Source: an uncultured Saprospiraceae bacterium (GTDB lineage Bacteria > Bacteroidota > Bacteroidia > Chitinophagales > Saprospiraceae). From it: a DNA stretch of 64,000 nt. The stretch spans positions 19,958 through 83,957 of the forward strand of contig CALGLU010000091.1 of assembly GCA_937959275.1 (NCBI GenBank). Reading direction: 5' to 3'. The notes under the pieces were generated by a model. The model was not told the DNA's origin, did not search any database, and worked only from the letters and a program-made list of their open reading frames with translations. Both the position numbers and the translations under genes were made by a program. Shown here in pieces: positions 34,814-45,463 of this stretch (positions within the stretch are counted from its first letter, which is position 1; each line of letters begins with the position of its first letter).

Positions 34814-35093
34814 TTTTAAATTAAGTGAGTCAGCTAAAGAAGACTTGATTAGAATTCATCATTTCGGAGTTGAAAAATTTGGGTCTAAACAAGCTGACAA
34901 ATATTTTAATTCATTGTTTGACTATTTTGAAATGATTACAAAAAACCCATTTTCATTTCAGGCTGTTGATCATATTAGAGTTGGATATCGTCGGTGTCCT
35001 ATTGGTCCAGATTCAATTTATTTTATAGTAAATAACAATGTTGTAGAAATTATGGCAATCGTAGGAAAGCAGGATTTTGATACTTTACTTTGA
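34806..35093 (+). CDS. parE: ParE/RelE-superfamily toxin
   Basis: A 95-aa protein of the RelE/ParE fold: FKLSESAKEDLIRIHHFGVEKFGSKQADKYFNSLF, then GYRRCPIGPDSIYFIVNNNVVEIMAIVGKQD. The RRCPIGPDSIYF segment resembles ParE proteins of the plasmid-stabilisation type, which poison DNA gyrase. Coupled to the antitoxin by overlap. The pair may be a chromosomal stabilisation or stress module and lies next to a dispersed repeat. I do not see truncation. Confidence 0.87.
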   Translation: MANFKLSESAKEDLIRIHHFGVEKFGSKQADKYFNSLFDYFEMITKNPFSFQAVDHIRVGYRRCPIGPDSIYFIVNNNVVEIMAIVGKQDFDTLL

Positions 35094-35212
35094 TAAGTAG
35101 AATGACGATTCCAACATTGACCTTATCTAATAGTTAATTAATGAATTGCCAAGCTTATATGTTCATTAAACATTTTTGATTTTGATTTTAATTCTCATTT
35201 TGATTTAAAGTT

Positions 35213-35710
35213 ATGAAACAAGTCATCTTAGTCAGACATGCCAAATCCTCTTGGAAAGATATGAGTCTACGAGATCATGATAGACCCTTAAATGGGAGAG
35301 GGAAGCGAGATGCTCCGTTTATGGCACAACAACTGTTGGAAAAAATGGAAACTGCTGACGCCATTGTTGCGAGTTCGGCAGTAAGAGCTCAACAAACGGC
35401 AAAGCACTTTCAGCTTGCTTTTGAGGACAGCCTTGAAGAGTTTATAACAGCTTCAGATCTATACCATGCCTCTCCAGAAGAGATATTATCAGTGATTCAA
35501 GGTGTGAATAATCAATATAACCGGATTCTCGTTTTTGGACATAATCCTGGATTTACTCAAATGGCGAATCTGTTTAGTCAAGCTTATATTGATAATGTAC
35601 CAACTTGTGGTATTGTGAGTATAGATTTTAGCGTTACAACTTGGGACAAAGTAAATGCTCAATCTGGAAAACTAAAGACGATGATATATCCTAAAATGTG
35701 GCTTACATGA
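35213..35710 (+). CDS. sixA: SixA-like histidine phosphatase
   Basis: A 165-aa protein of the histidine phosphatase (phosphoglycerate mutase-like) superfamily. The RHG-type motif is VRHAKSSW with nucleophile His9, followed by LRDHDRPLNGRGKRDAP, a typical SixA N-terminus. A second conserved His lies in VFGHNPGF. SixA removes phosphate from phosphohistidine proteins. Its stop overlaps the next gene's start in an ATGA arrangement, and the two-component genes follow closely, so it may share their transcript. Confidence 0.9.
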   Translation: MKQVILVRHAKSSWKDMSLRDHDRPLNGRGKRDAPFMAQQLLEKMETADAIVASSAVRAQQTAKHFQLAFEDSLEEFITASDLYHASPEEILSVIQGVNNQYNRILVFGHNPGFTQMANLFSQAYIDNVPTCGIVSIDFSVTTWDKVNAQSGKLKTMIYPKMWLT

Positions 35711-36057
35711 CTTTAAATAAATGTCTATTGTATGTATTGCTGTCGCTGCTGCTGATGATAATGGCTTGCTCTGAATTAAAGCCCCATATGGCCATTTTGG
35801 ATGACCAAGACAAAGTCGTGGATGTTATAGTGGATATGTATATTGCAGAAGCCACGATCAATAAACAGCCAATAACTGTTAGAGATAGCCTAAGAGGTAG
35901 TTATAGAGATAACATTATCTTAATACATGATTTGTCAGATGTCGAGTTTGATAGTCTATTTTTATACATTCAAACGGATTCAGAATCTTATAGTGAGATC
36001 CACAAACGAGCTGTTGCAAAATTGAATGAACTAAATTCGTCGAAGGATAAAGATTAA
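35707..36057 (+). CDS. DUF4296 lipoprotein
   Basis: Start at ATG 35707, in ATGA overlap with sixA. The product is about 116 aa with a type II signal peptide (lipobox LMIMAC). The mature part (VVDVIVDMYIAEATINKQP, LSDVEFDSLFLYIQTDSESYSEIHKRAVAKL) matches my recollection of DUF4296, a Bacteroidota lipoprotein family of unknown function. It is followed after two bases by a response regulator gene. No catalytic motif is visible. Confidence 0.75.
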   Translation: MTLNKCLLYVLLSLLLMIMACSELKPHMAILDDQDKVVDVIVDMYIAEATINKQPITVRDSLRGSYRDNIILIHDLSDVEFDSLFLYIQTDSESYSEIHKRAVAKLNELNSSKDKD

Positions 36058-36059
36058 TT

Positions 36060-36749
36060 ATGGATACAAATGCCAAAATACTTCTTGTAGATGATGAGGA
36101 AGATATACTGGAGTTTTTAAGGTACAACCTCAAGAAGGATGACTACATAATAGAGGTAGCAATGGATGGGAAAGAAGCCATTGAGAAAGCATATGAGTTC
36201 AAGCCTGATCTCATTATCCTAGACGTGATGATGCCTGATATGGATGGGATAGAGGTTTGTAATCGACTTCGAGAAGATGAGCAATTCAATGATACACTCA
36301 TTACATTCCTTACTGCAAAAAGTGAATCTTTTACTCAGATCGCAGCTCTTGATACGGGTGGTGATGATTACATAACAAAGCCAATCAAACCCAATGTGTT
36401 CAAAAGTCGAGTCAAAGCATTATTGCGGAGACATAAGAAAAATCAAAATCAAGAATTCGATTCAGCTGAACTTGTCTTTGGGGATTTGAAAATTAATAAA
36501 GAAGAATATTCAGTCTATAAAGGCGAAAAGAAAATTGTCTTAGCGAAGAAGGAATTCAATTTACTCGTTTTACTGACATCAAAACCTGGAAAAGTGTTTA
36601 AGCGAGAGGAGATTCTATCAGAAGTTTGGGGTAAAGACGTAATTGTTGGAGACAGAACCATCGATGTTCATATCCGTAAACTTCGCGAGAAATTAGGTAA
36701 AAAGTATATTCAAACCTACAAGGGGATTGGGTATAAATTTGAATTTTAA
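36060..36749 (+). CDS. OmpR/PhoB-family response regulator
   Basis: A 229-aa regulator. The receiver domain (1-120) has the acidic pair DDEED, phospho-acceptor Asp55 in LIILDVMMPD, the Thr in FLTAKSE and Lys in ITKPIKP. The C-terminal winged helix (about 135-229) ends RTIDVHIRKLREKLG...IQTYKGIGYKF, typical of the OmpR/PhoB branch. It is the partner of the histidine kinase 177 bp downstream and is linked to sixA and the DUF4296 gene upstream. The signal is not evident. Confidence 0.92.
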   Translation: MDTNAKILLVDDEEDILEFLRYNLKKDDYIIEVAMDGKEAIEKAYEFKPDLIILDVMMPDMDGIEVCNRLREDEQFNDTLITFLTAKSESFTQIAALDTGGDDYITKPIKPNVFKSRVKALLRRHKKNQNQEFDSAELVFGDLKINKEEYSVYKGEKKIVLAKKEFNLLVLLTSKPGKVFKREEILSEVWGKDVIVGDRTIDVHIRKLREKLGKKYIQTYKGIGYKFEF

Positions 36750-36926
36750 TTAAGCATTATCACAAAACTGAGCCGTCGACCATAACTTGATTCAGAATCT
36801 CAAAATGGCAGAATACGTATCAAGTTCGTTATACCGGATTTATGAGCTTAACCCAACGAATGAAAATGTTTTTCACATATGAATTAAGAACGCGTCATTG
36901 TAAAGCTACAAAGCTAATGTTCAAAT

Positions 36927-37967
36927 ATGTTTAAAAATCTTACTACGAAACAGGTAGCAATTTACCTGTCAATTGTCATATCGGTCTTTGCTGCACTTTT
37001 AGTATTGGTTATTATGACGATGACGCGAGCGAGCCAACCAATTTATGTTTCTGTATTGCTTTTTCTAAGCTTTGTTTTGATCACATACTTCAGTACTAAC
37101 TTTATCATTCAGAAATTTGTATTTCGGAAAATTAAGTTGATTTATAAAATTATCTCGAAGAAGAAATACTCTGAAACATCCGATTTGGCCATTGATAGTA
37201 ACTTTGATAAGGTAAATAGAGAGGTCGCTCGTTGGGCAGCAGATACAGAAAAAGAAATTAAAACTTTAAAATCTTTAGAAGATTATAGAAGGCAATTTGT
37301 TGGGAATGTGTCACATGAACTCAAAACTCCGATTTTTGCGATCCAAGGGTATCTACACACCTTACTTGATGGAGGACTAGAAGATGAAGCAATCAATAGA
37401 AAGTATATTCAAAAGGCAGCAAAGAATGTTGTTCGGCTCCAAAATATAGTTGATGATTTAGAAGTCATCACAAGTTTAGAATCTGGAAATGTCGTCCTAG
37501 TCTATACTAAGTTTGACATTAAAGCTCTCGTCAATGATGTCTATGAAGATTTGCACTTTTTTGCAAAAAAGAAAAACATAACGATGACATTCAAAGAAGG
37601 GGCGAGTGATAGTACAATTGTTTATGCGGATAAAGAACGCATTCGACAAGTGCTCAATAATTTGGTGACGAACTCCATCAAGTATAACGAAACGAACGGG
37701 AAGACAGTAACAAGTATTTATGTGTTGGACGATTCAATATTGGTTGAGATTTCTGATAATGGAATTGGTATAGAAACAAAACATCTCAAACATGTCTTTG
37801 ATCGGTTTTACAGGATTGATGCCTCGAGATCAAGAGCACAAGGTGGTTCTGGTTTAGGCTTGTCAATTGTCAAGCACATCGTCGAAAGTCATGATCAGAA
37901 TGTCTTCGTGAGGAGCACGCCAGATATAGGGTCAACGTTTGGCTTTACTTTAAAGAAGGCGAATTAG
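36927..37967 (+). CDS. Sensor histidine kinase (PhoR-like)
   Basis: A 346-aa membrane kinase with two spans near residues 9-31 and 40-62 and almost no periplasmic part between them. The HisKA motif is FVGNVSHELKTPIFAIQGYLHTL with His130, and the ATPase domain has N (NNLVTNSIKYN), G1 (EISDNGIGIE) and G2 (GGSGLGLSIVKHIVESH) boxes. The short loop suggests a membrane or envelope-stress signal. It pairs with the response regulator just upstream. Its 3' end overlaps the convergent M23 peptidase gene by 23 bases. The 177-bp gap before it holds a decayed ATAACTTGATTCAGAATCT repeat and nothing else I can name. Confidence 0.92.
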   Translation: MFKNLTTKQVAIYLSIVISVFAALLVLVIMTMTRASQPIYVSVLLFLSFVLITYFSTNFIIQKFVFRKIKLIYKIISKKKYSETSDLAIDSNFDKVNREVARWAADTEKEIKTLKSLEDYRRQFVGNVSHELKTPIFAIQGYLHTLLDGGLEDEAINRKYIQKAAKNVVRLQNIVDDLEVITSLESGNVVLVYTKFDIKALVNDVYEDLHFFAKKKNITMTFKEGASDSTIVYADKERIRQVLNNLVTNSIKYNETNGKTVTSIYVLDDSILVEISDNGIGIETKHLKHVFDRFYRIDASRSRAQGGSGLGLSIVKHIVESHDQNVFVRSTPDIGSTFGFTLKKAN

Positions 37968-39309
37968 TCATTGGATTGAACAAGTCAGTACTTGTCAACA
38001 ATTTACTAGAATGTAAAGTCGTGTCACTTTTCACAGTCTGAATAACAGGGTCAGGAATGGTATTAATAATATCTAGTATTTCTTTTTTCTTGCTGAAGAA
38101 AGCGGGAAGATCATCTTTGTCCATTGGTTTGGGTGGAGGGAAATTCATCCGTGTATGATCTACTTGTTTGCCATTTTTCCAAAAACGAAAACATACATGA
38201 TAACCTGTAGCCAAACCAGTTTTTCCGACGTAGCCAATCGTTTCACCTTGTTTCACTCGAGTGCCTCTCTTAATACCTTTGGCAAACTTAGTCATATGTA
38301 AATACTGTGTTTGGATTTGACTGTCATGTCTCAGTTTCACATAGTTGCCATTTGCTTTGGTGTAACTCGCGATCTCTACTGTACCATCAGCAACGGCAGA
38401 TATAGGAGAGTTTTTTGCTGCGGCATAATCAGTCCCGTAGTGTGGTCGACGTCTTTTTAGAATTGGATGAAACCGTCTAAGATTGTATCGAGATGATATA
38501 TAGCTGAATTTAACAGGTGATTTGAGGAAGTCTCGCTTTGTAGCCCGACCTTCTAAATCATAAAACCCTGAGTATTTTTCATTTTCAAAATGGAGAGCAT
38601 AGTGCTCTTTATCATTTTTATAGTAAGCACCTTTTAAGTTACCTACAGCAACAGGCTCCCCATCGATATATTTCATATCATAGACCAACTTAAACTGGTC
38701 GCCTTTCTGAGCTCGAGGAAAATCAACACTCCATCCAAGTGCATCCTCCATATTACTAATCAATGCCATCGGGAGCGAACTAGCACTCATGGCATCCCAT
38801 AATGTAGTTTCTAATACACCTGAAAGCGTTTCTTCACAAACGGTAAATGGTTTTTCGACTTCCTTTACAGTAATCGAATCTCGAAGATCATAGACCACAT
38901 AGGTAAATTGATTGGGTTCGTAAACCAAACATTCTGCCTTACCGCAAGGGTCTGACTTAACAATTGTTAAATCCTTGCCCGCTCTAAATCTGCGTATACT
39001 ATAGGTGTCCTTAGATTTCTGTTCTAATTCGGAAATTGTTTTAAAATCAATACCATTATAAGGTAAAATGTCACTTAAAAATTGGTTTGGCTTGATCGTC
39101 ATTGATTCTAAATGAAATTGATCAAGGTTAAAACCAAATTTATAGACTGGGGCTGCGGGAGTTTCTGTTTCTGCTATGGGCTGATTGTTGTTCGACTTGA
39201 GACTATTGATTCCTAATATGCAAAGAGAAGCTATGATTAAGGAAAGGATTATATCTGTGAACAAGCTTCTCATTCTCTCTTTATCGGTTCGGTGTACTCC
39301 TTTAGCCAC
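37945..39309 (-). CDS. M23-family (LytM-type) zinc metallopeptidase
   Basis: A 454-aa protein with an N-terminal membrane anchor (FTDIILSLIIASLCILGINSL). The C-terminal LytM domain (about 295-395) contains PHYGTDYAAAKNSPISAVADGTV with the His and Asp zinc ligands, HDSQIQTQYLHM with the HxH-type His, and TGLATGYHVCFRFW. The middle has OapA/LysM-like character, as in MepM-type endopeptidases that cut peptidoglycan cross-links. It is monocistronic. The active-site set appears complete, so it should be an active murein endopeptidase. Confidence 0.88.
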   Translation of the reverse strand: MAKGVHRTDKERMRSLFTDIILSLIIASLCILGINSLKSNNNQPIAETETPAAPVYKFGFNLDQFHLESMTIKPNQFLSDILPYNGIDFKTISELEQKSKDTYSIRRFRAGKDLTIVKSDPCGKAECLVYEPNQFTYVVYDLRDSITVKEVEKPFTVCEETLSGVLETTLWDAMSASSLPMALISNMEDALGWSVDFPRAQKGDQFKLVYDMKYIDGEPVAVGNLKGAYYKNDKEHYALHFENEKYSGFYDLEGRATKRDFLKSPVKFSYISSRYNLRRFHPILKRRRPHYGTDYAAAKNSPISAVADGTVEIASYTKANGNYVKLRHDSQIQTQYLHMTKFAKGIKRGTRVKQGETIGYVGKTGLATGYHVCFRFWKNGKQVDHTRMNFPPPKPMDKDDLPAFFSKKKEILDIINTIPDPVIQTVKSDTTLHSSKLLTSTDLFNPMTNSPSLK

Positions 39310-39495
39310 TTAGGAATATTTAAGTATTAATAAAAAATAAAAGCTTAGGAGGATGGCACGAATATATGATCTTTTAAGAGAAATCAAAGCATAAGCCATG
39401 AGATAAAAGCGTTAAAATTGTTTAGCTCGTATAAATCAATTAGAAAGGTATTATGGAGCAAGTTAATATGAATCACTTAAAGCTATCTTTATAGT

Positions 39496-40326
39496 ATGAA
39501 CTCCTTAGTAGCGAACGGTAAAATCCTCAATTTGGAAACGGCCAAAGTCATGGGTATCGTCAATATTACTCCTGACTCGTTTCATAGAGGCAGTCGAGTC
39601 AATTCCATCAGTGAAGCCATTGGTCTTATCCAAAATATGAGCGATGACGGTGCTAGTATCATTGACATAGGAGGGCAATCCTCTAGACCAAGGGCAGCCC
39701 GAATCTCGGCAGATGAAGAATTGTCACGCATCAAGGAGCCGTTCAAGATGATCAGAAAGGAATTTCCAGATATGATACTCTCGATTGATACATTTCATGC
39801 TAAGGTCGCTGAAGAGATGATTGATCTTGGTGTAGATATGATCAACGATATATCTGCAGGCACTATCGATGCAGATCTTATCCCTATCATAGCAAGTAGT
39901 CGTGTGTGTTACGTTCTAATGCATATGCTAGGGACACCTGTCACCATGCAAGACAATCCTCAATACGAAGAGCCTGTTTTAGACATTTTGAATTATTTAA
40001 CGGAGAAAAAACACGAACTCCATACAAAAGGGCTTGACAACCTTATCATCGATCCTGGTTTTGGCTTTGGGAAAACAGTTGAACAGAACTATGAAATACT
40101 GAGAAAATTAGCTGTCTTTAAAATACTCGACACGCCGATTATGGTTGGCCTTTCTCGTAAATCAATGATATATAAGGTACTCGAATCAGAATCTGATCAG
40201 GCGCTCAACGGCACATCAGTCTTGCATATGGTCGCTCTACAAAATGGAGCTAAAATTCTTCGAGCCCATGATGTGAAAGAAGCCATAGAAACAATTACCT
40301 TGCACGCTAAAGTCGTCGGCGATTGA
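39496..40326 (+). CDS. folP: Dihydropteroate synthase
   Basis: A 276-aa enzyme condensing dihydropterin pyrophosphate with para-aminobenzoate in folate synthesis. Signatures: VMGIVNITPDSFHRGS, DIGGQSSRPRA, SIDTFHAKVAEEMIDLGVDMINDISAG, LIIDPGFGFGKT and LSRKSMIYKVL. Length is standard. It is followed after 91 bp by tamB. A TATCTTTA promoter-like box lies just upstream of the start. Confidence is high. Confidence 0.95.
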   Translation: MNSLVANGKILNLETAKVMGIVNITPDSFHRGSRVNSISEAIGLIQNMSDDGASIIDIGGQSSRPRAARISADEELSRIKEPFKMIRKEFPDMILSIDTFHAKVAEEMIDLGVDMINDISAGTIDADLIPIIASSRVCYVLMHMLGTPVTMQDNPQYEEPVLDILNYLTEKKHELHTKGLDNLIIDPGFGFGKTVEQNYEILRKLAVFKILDTPIMVGLSRKSMIYKVLESESDQALNGTSVLHMVALQNGAKILRAHDVKEAIETITLHAKVVGD

Positions 40327-40417
40327 TATTCACTTTAAATAACTGTTAAAGAGCTGTTTATGAGCTTTATTATGGCACATATTATGTTGTAATTACTATA
40401 TATTAAATTAAAATTTC

Positions 40418-43400
40418 TTGTCCAAACCAATAGAAGCCACGTCAAATGAGAAGTCGAAGAAAAAGCGGCAGTGGTGGAAATATGGAATCTATTTAATTTT
40501 ACTTCTTTTTGTCCTCTTTTTTATCCTATCCGTTCTTATCCAACTTCCCGCATTTCAAAATTTTATCGTTGATAAAGTTGCCAATTCAATATCTAAGAAA
40601 GTAGATGCTGAAGTACGGATTGATGAGGTCCATTTGTCCCTCATAGATGGAGCAATTATAAATGGACTCTACATCGAAGATCAGCAAGGCGATACATTGC
40701 TCTACGCTAAGACCTTTTCGACTTCTTTTGGTAGTAGTATGCGATCTATTATCAACCGTGATATTTCATTTAATCGGATATATCTTGAAGATGCTACAGT
40801 GAATCTCTTGACGAGGAAAGGGGAGGAATCCTCAAATTTGGAAAAGATGCTTTCACGATTTGGTAAAAGTGGCGAGTCACAAGATCAGAGTGAGCCATTC
40901 CTCATGTCTTTTGTTGGTCTTGATATTTTGAATTCTTCGTTTTACACAAAAAACGAAAATACTGGAAGTGAAAGTTATTATGGAATTCGCAAAGGGATCA
41001 TTGATGTTAAGGATATCAACATCAAAAATAAAATGTACGATATCGAAAGAATCCTGCTAGAGAGTCCTATCATAAAAATTAAAAGTGCATCCAAAACAGA
41101 TGTTGAAGACGACGCTATTATCATCGACCAAGAAAAGGAAATTGACATCTTTCAGTTTTATGTTCAAAGCCTGATTATAAAAGATGGTCAAATCGAAAAA
41201 GGTCTTGTTGGCCTTGATGCTTTTGAAAGCGACTATTTTAATAAGGATAATTTCAAAGTCGAATCTTTAGATATCTCTATCATGGATTCTCAAATATCAT
41301 CTGATGGATCATTGAGGACCTCTCTCGAAAAAATGTCTGGTAAAATCAATGAGGCTATATCCATACATGATTTCCATTGTGATTCTTTAGTCATTAATAA
41401 TAAAGGGATCGAAATGACAAATTTTGGTCTTGAAACGAATCGGTCTAGTATTTCCCAGCAGTTGTTTGTATCATTTAATCAGTTTAGTGATTTGCAAGAC
41501 TCTATTGAGAATGTTTCTATTGATGCCAATATTGAACGTATAGATTTTGCTGTCAATGATATTTTATATTTCGTGCCGGCACTAAAGGATATCCCAGTCA
41601 TTCAAAAGAATAAAAATAATGTCATGAAATTGAAAGGGCGATTGAGCGGTGATATGTCGCATCTCATTGCCTCTAATGTGGAAGTTGAAATTGGTGACAA
41701 TACATTTTTCTCTGGTAATCTGTCAGCGAAAAATCTAGATGCTAAAGATAAAGAGCTGATCAATTTATCGATTACACGATTAGAATCCTCAGTGGCTGAT
41801 TTAAAGCAAATCATACCTGGCTTAGCATTGCCTGAAAATTTTAATAAGCTTGGCAAGATAAAATTTGAAGGATTGATAGATGGCTTTATTAAAGATTTTG
41901 TTGTGTTCGGATCTATTCATTCAGATATGGGGAGGTCGGATGTTGATGTCCGTATTGATATGAAGCAAGGCATCGAGCAAGTTAAATATTCTGGATATCT
42001 CGATTTGATTGATTTTAATTTAGGTGAATGGACTGATAATCCCGATTTCAAAACAGTCAATTTGACGGCCTCAGTTAAGGAGGGGAGTGGACTCGTTTTA
42101 AATACAGCTAATGCAACATTAGAAACTGATGTTGTCTCCTTTTGGTATAGAGGCTATGAATACAAAAATATCCTTTTTAATGGCGTCCTTGATAAGAATA
42201 AAGTAAATGGAGATCTCTCTGTCGATGATAAAAATATCAGCCTCAAGTTTGATGGCGTTATCCAAGGATTGGATTCATTGCCACAATACCAATTCAAATC
42301 TAGCATTGCCTATATCGATTTAAACGCCCTTAATCTGACAGATGATAAAATGCAATTGTCTGGTGAAGTAGAAATGGATATGGAAGGCAAATCATTACGA
42401 ACAATGATAGGGACTGGACGATTGGACAAGATGTTACTAGTAAGAAATGACTCGGTCTACTCGGTTGATTCTCTTATCATGGGGTCTACGACATTGGCTG
42501 ATGGGAATATGCTTTTCAATGTAGAGTCAGATATTCTAGATTTAGAGGCAAAAGGTGTTTTCGATTTGACAAAGATCCCACAAACATTTCTTCAAATCTT
42601 AAAAACGAATTATCCCTATCAAACACGGTCTATAAAATTTGCAGATAATTCAGACTCCACAGAGGAGTACGATTATACAATGAAAATTGATATCAAAGAT
42701 TCTAAGAATATTCTTGAATTAGCAGGGGTCAAAAATTTAAGTCTCAAGGACACTAAAATCAGTAGTTCATTGAACTCAGCGGAAGATAGATTTGACATGG
42801 AGATTGAAACTCCAGCGTTTACCTTTAATGACTTGGATTTCATGAATATAAAGATGAAGGCTACTAATAGAAAGGATGAAGGCACCTTTGTCATGACGAT
42901 TGATTCATCGCTGATTCAATCTGTCAAGTTTAATCCGATGCGATTCGAAAGTCAAACGAAAGGGGACACGATTAATTTTAGCGTATCGACGGAGCAGATC
43001 AGCGACTCCTTACAGAATATCTCTTTGTCAGGACAGCTAATCCCACACGAGAAGGGCTATCAGATCAATATTGAGAAAAATGAATTGTTCATGCTCGACA
43101 AAAGTTGGTTGATACACCCAGATAATAAAATTGTATTTGGGAATAATTATCTTGAACTAGATCGATTGATGATATCAGATAGTTATAGAGCCATTGCGCT
43201 GGATGATATTGATAATAAGGGCTTGTCAATTGATCTGTATCGATTCAATATAGATCTCATCAATCCAATTGTCGATTATGATAAAATGTTGTTTTCGGGA
43301 GAAGGCAATACCAATGTCAAGGTGAATTCTATTTTTGGCAATGATCAATTCATCACAGGTTTTATTGAAGTGCCAGACTTTAGAGTCAACGATGATCCAT

Positions 43401-45256
43401 TTGGAGAGTTGTTACTCAAGATTGAAAAGAAGAATGCTGTCAATGCGTTGGAAATAGAATTTGCGATTGCAAAAGACACTCAAAATGTATTGGTGGTTGG
43501 TGGTTATGATTTGGAGCAGAAAGAGCTGGATGTCACAGTAGATATGGATAATTATCCACTTAATATTTTCGAATATATTATTCCTGAAGGTATTTCTCAA
43601 ACGAGTGGAGGTGTCGATATTGATGCGCGGATTTATGGGCCTATTGATGATTTAAAATTAGATGGTGACGCACTTGTGGAGAACGGTGCATCTAAAATTG
43701 ATTATCTAGGTACCTACTACACATTTGACCAACAAAGGATTACCTTGACCGAGACTTTTATTGATGCCACCGGTTCTGAGCTGACTGATGTTAAAGGCAA
43801 TACAGCAGTGCTTACTGGTGGATTAAATCATAAGTTCTTCGCAGACTTTACGATGGACATTAATATCTCTTCGCCTAGATTTATTGGTCTGAATACGACT
43901 AAAAAAGATAACCCATTATATTATGGTCTTGGAGAAGGGGATATGTCAGTTGATTTCTCTGGCCCTTTTAGCGAGGCCGATATTTCTGTAGATGCGATTA
44001 CTGCGCCGACGGCAAAGTTATCCTTCCCGATTACAAATGCAATTTATGATTACGATGAGAGCTTTATAAAATTTAAAAGTAAAGAAGAGCTGCCTGATGA
44101 AGAAGAGCTAGATTTCAAAGAGCGTTATAAACTGTTAGGCTTAAATTTTGAAATGAATCTGGAGGTGACTGAAGATGCTAATGTTGAAATTATTTTTGAT
44201 GAGCGAGTGGGAGAGATTTTAAAAGGGAATGGCTTTGGAAATATTTCGTTGGCGATAACAAGGACAGGGCAATTTGAAGTGTTTGGCGATTATAATGTAA
44301 CTGGGGGCGAGTATTTATTTTCTGCTTATGGTTTGATTGCTAAACCATTTAAAATAAAACGAGGTGGAACGCTACGCTGGACAGGAGATCCTTTTGATGC
44401 CTCTCTGGATGTCGAAGCAGAATATTCTGGTGTTCGTGCACCACTCAATGTATTTCTTGCTGAATATATCAATGCTGGGCAAGGACCACTAGAGCAAGAT
44501 GCAAGGAATAGAACTGATGTCAAACTACAGTTGATTCTCGAAGGGACTTTGTATAAACCGGATGTTAATTTTGATATTGATTTTCCAGAGATCACAGGAG
44601 AACTAAAAGCGTATGCAGATAGTAAAATGCGCACACTCAGAGCGACTGATAACGGTATCAATAACCAGGTCGTAGGTCTTTTAGTCTTTAAGAATTTCTT
44701 ACCCTATGACAACCCACTCAGTACAATATCGGGTGCAAATTCACTTGTGACATTCTCCAATAATGTCACCGAGTTTTTTACAAGTCAGTTGGGCTTAGTG
44801 CTCAATGACTTAATAGCACAAGGACTCAGTGATGATTCGTTTATTCGTGGTATTGATGTGAACATAGGCTTGAATGAAAATAAAAATATTTTTGACGACC
44901 AAACAGGTGAGGCCAATTTCATACCTGATGAAATTGATGTCAATACTCGTTATTATTTCAAAAATGAGAATTTTGTCTTGAATCTAGGTGGTAATTATGT
45001 TTGGGAGCCAACCTATGGCGTAGAAAGCTATATCGTTGGCGATGTTGTTTTAGATTATTTTATTTCAGATGATCGAAAATTGAAATTGCAGATCTACAGT
45101 CGATTTGACTATGATGAAACTGAAGGGTATGGACGAAGATATAGGAATGGCTTTGGTATCACCTACCGAAATGAATTTGGAACGCTGTCTGATTTTGTTG
45201 AACAAATTGAAAGTGGGATTGAGGAAAGTGTAAAGGATCAGTCTAATTTGAAGTGA
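40418..45256 (+). CDS. tamB: TamB-like translocation/assembly protein
   Basis: A 1612-aa protein starting at TTG 40418 with one N-terminal membrane span (YGIYLILLLFVLFFILSVLIQL). A very long beta-rich AsmA/TamB-type body follows, and the C-terminal DUF490/TamB domain contains TGGEYLFSAYGLIAKPFKIKRGGTLRWTGDPFDASLDVEAEY and NNQVVGLLVFKNFLP. TamB-like proteins bridge the periplasm and help lipid transport or outer-membrane protein assembly. Length is above the E. coli protein (about 1260), as is usual in Bacteroidota. No tamA homologue is in the window. The assignment is secure at family level. Confidence 0.88.
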   Translation: MSKPIEATSNEKSKKKRQWWKYGIYLILLLFVLFFILSVLIQLPAFQNFIVDKVANSISKKVDAEVRIDEVHLSLIDGAIINGLYIEDQQGDTLLYAKTFSTSFGSSMRSIINRDISFNRIYLEDATVNLLTRKGEESSNLEKMLSRFGKSGESQDQSEPFLMSFVGLDILNSSFYTKNENTGSESYYGIRKGIIDVKDINIKNKMYDIERILLESPIIKIKSASKTDVEDDAIIIDQEKEIDIFQFYVQSLIIKDGQIEKGLVGLDAFESDYFNKDNFKVESLDISIMDSQISSDGSLRTSLEKMSGKINEAISIHDFHCDSLVINNKGIEMTNFGLETNRSSISQQLFVSFNQFSDLQDSIENVSIDANIERIDFAVNDILYFVPALKDIPVIQKNKNNVMKLKGRLSGDMSHLIASNVEVEIGDNTFFSGNLSAKNLDAKDKELINLSITRLESSVADLKQIIPGLALPENFNKLGKIKFEGLIDGFIKDFVVFGSIHSDMGRSDVDVRIDMKQGIEQVKYSGYLDLIDFNLGEWTDNPDFKTVNLTASVKEGSGLVLNTANATLETDVVSFWYRGYEYKNILFNGVLDKNKVNGDLSVDDKNISLKFDGVIQGLDSLPQYQFKSSIAYIDLNALNLTDDKMQLSGEVEMDMEGKSLRTMIGTGRLDKMLLVRNDSVYSVDSLIMGSTTLADGNMLFNVESDILDLEAKGVFDLTKIPQTFLQILKTNYPYQTRSIKFADNSDSTEEYDYTMKIDIKDSKNILELAGVKNLSLKDTKISSSLNSAEDRFDMEIETPAFTFNDLDFMNIKMKATNRKDEGTFVMTIDSSLIQSVKFNPMRFESQTKGDTINFSVSTEQISDSLQNISLSGQLIPHEKGYQINIEKNELFMLDKSWLIHPDNKIVFGNNYLELDRLMISDSYRAIALDDIDNKGLSIDLYRFNIDLINPIVDYDKMLFSGEGNTNVKVNSIFGNDQFITGFIEVPDFRVNDDPFGELLLKIEKKNAVNALEIEFAIAKDTQNVLVVGGYDLEQKELDVTVDMDNYPLNIFEYIIPEGISQTSGGVDIDARIYGPIDDLKLDGDALVENGASKIDYLGTYYTFDQQRITLTETFIDATGSELTDVKGNTAVLTGGLNHKFFADFTMDINISSPRFIGLNTTKKDNPLYYGLGEGDMSVDFSGPFSEADISVDAITAPTAKLSFPITNAIYDYDESFIKFKSKEELPDEEELDFKERYKLLGLNFEMNLEVTEDANVEIIFDERVGEILKGNGFGNISLAITRTGQFEVFGDYNVTGGEYLFSAYGLIAKPFKIKRGGTLRWTGDPFDASLDVEAEYSGVRAPLNVFLAEYINAGQGPLEQDARNRTDVKLQLILEGTLYKPDVNFDIDFPEITGELKAYADSKMRTLRATDNGINNQVVGLLVFKNFLPYDNPLSTISGANSLVTFSNNVTEFFTSQLGLVLNDLIAQGLSDDSFIRGIDVNIGLNENKNIFDDQTGEANFIPDEIDVNTRYYFKNENFVLNLGGNYVWEPTYGVESYIVGDVVLDYFISDDRKLKLQIYSRFDYDETEGYGRRYRNGFGITYRNEFGTLSDFVEQIESGIEESVKDQSNLK

Positions 45257-45463
45257 TTTAAGTTTGTTTTGCTTGATTCGCATTCATTAATATAAAATCA
45301 ATCTGGTTGTTTCACTTCTTGGTACGCATTTAGTCCATACTAATTTCAATACATAGTGTGCATAAAGACTTCACTCAATTATCTTTCTTTGTTTCATTAT
45401 TTATTTAAATTCTGATATATTGGAAGAAGTTAAGAACACTTCCTCTGAAATTTGAATGATAAG

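Noticed and set aside
36750..36926. Possible small gene or RNA between response regulator and kinase
   Set aside because: I found no good frame. The stretch contains only a decayed ACTTGATTCAGAATCT repeat-like text without a stable hairpin.
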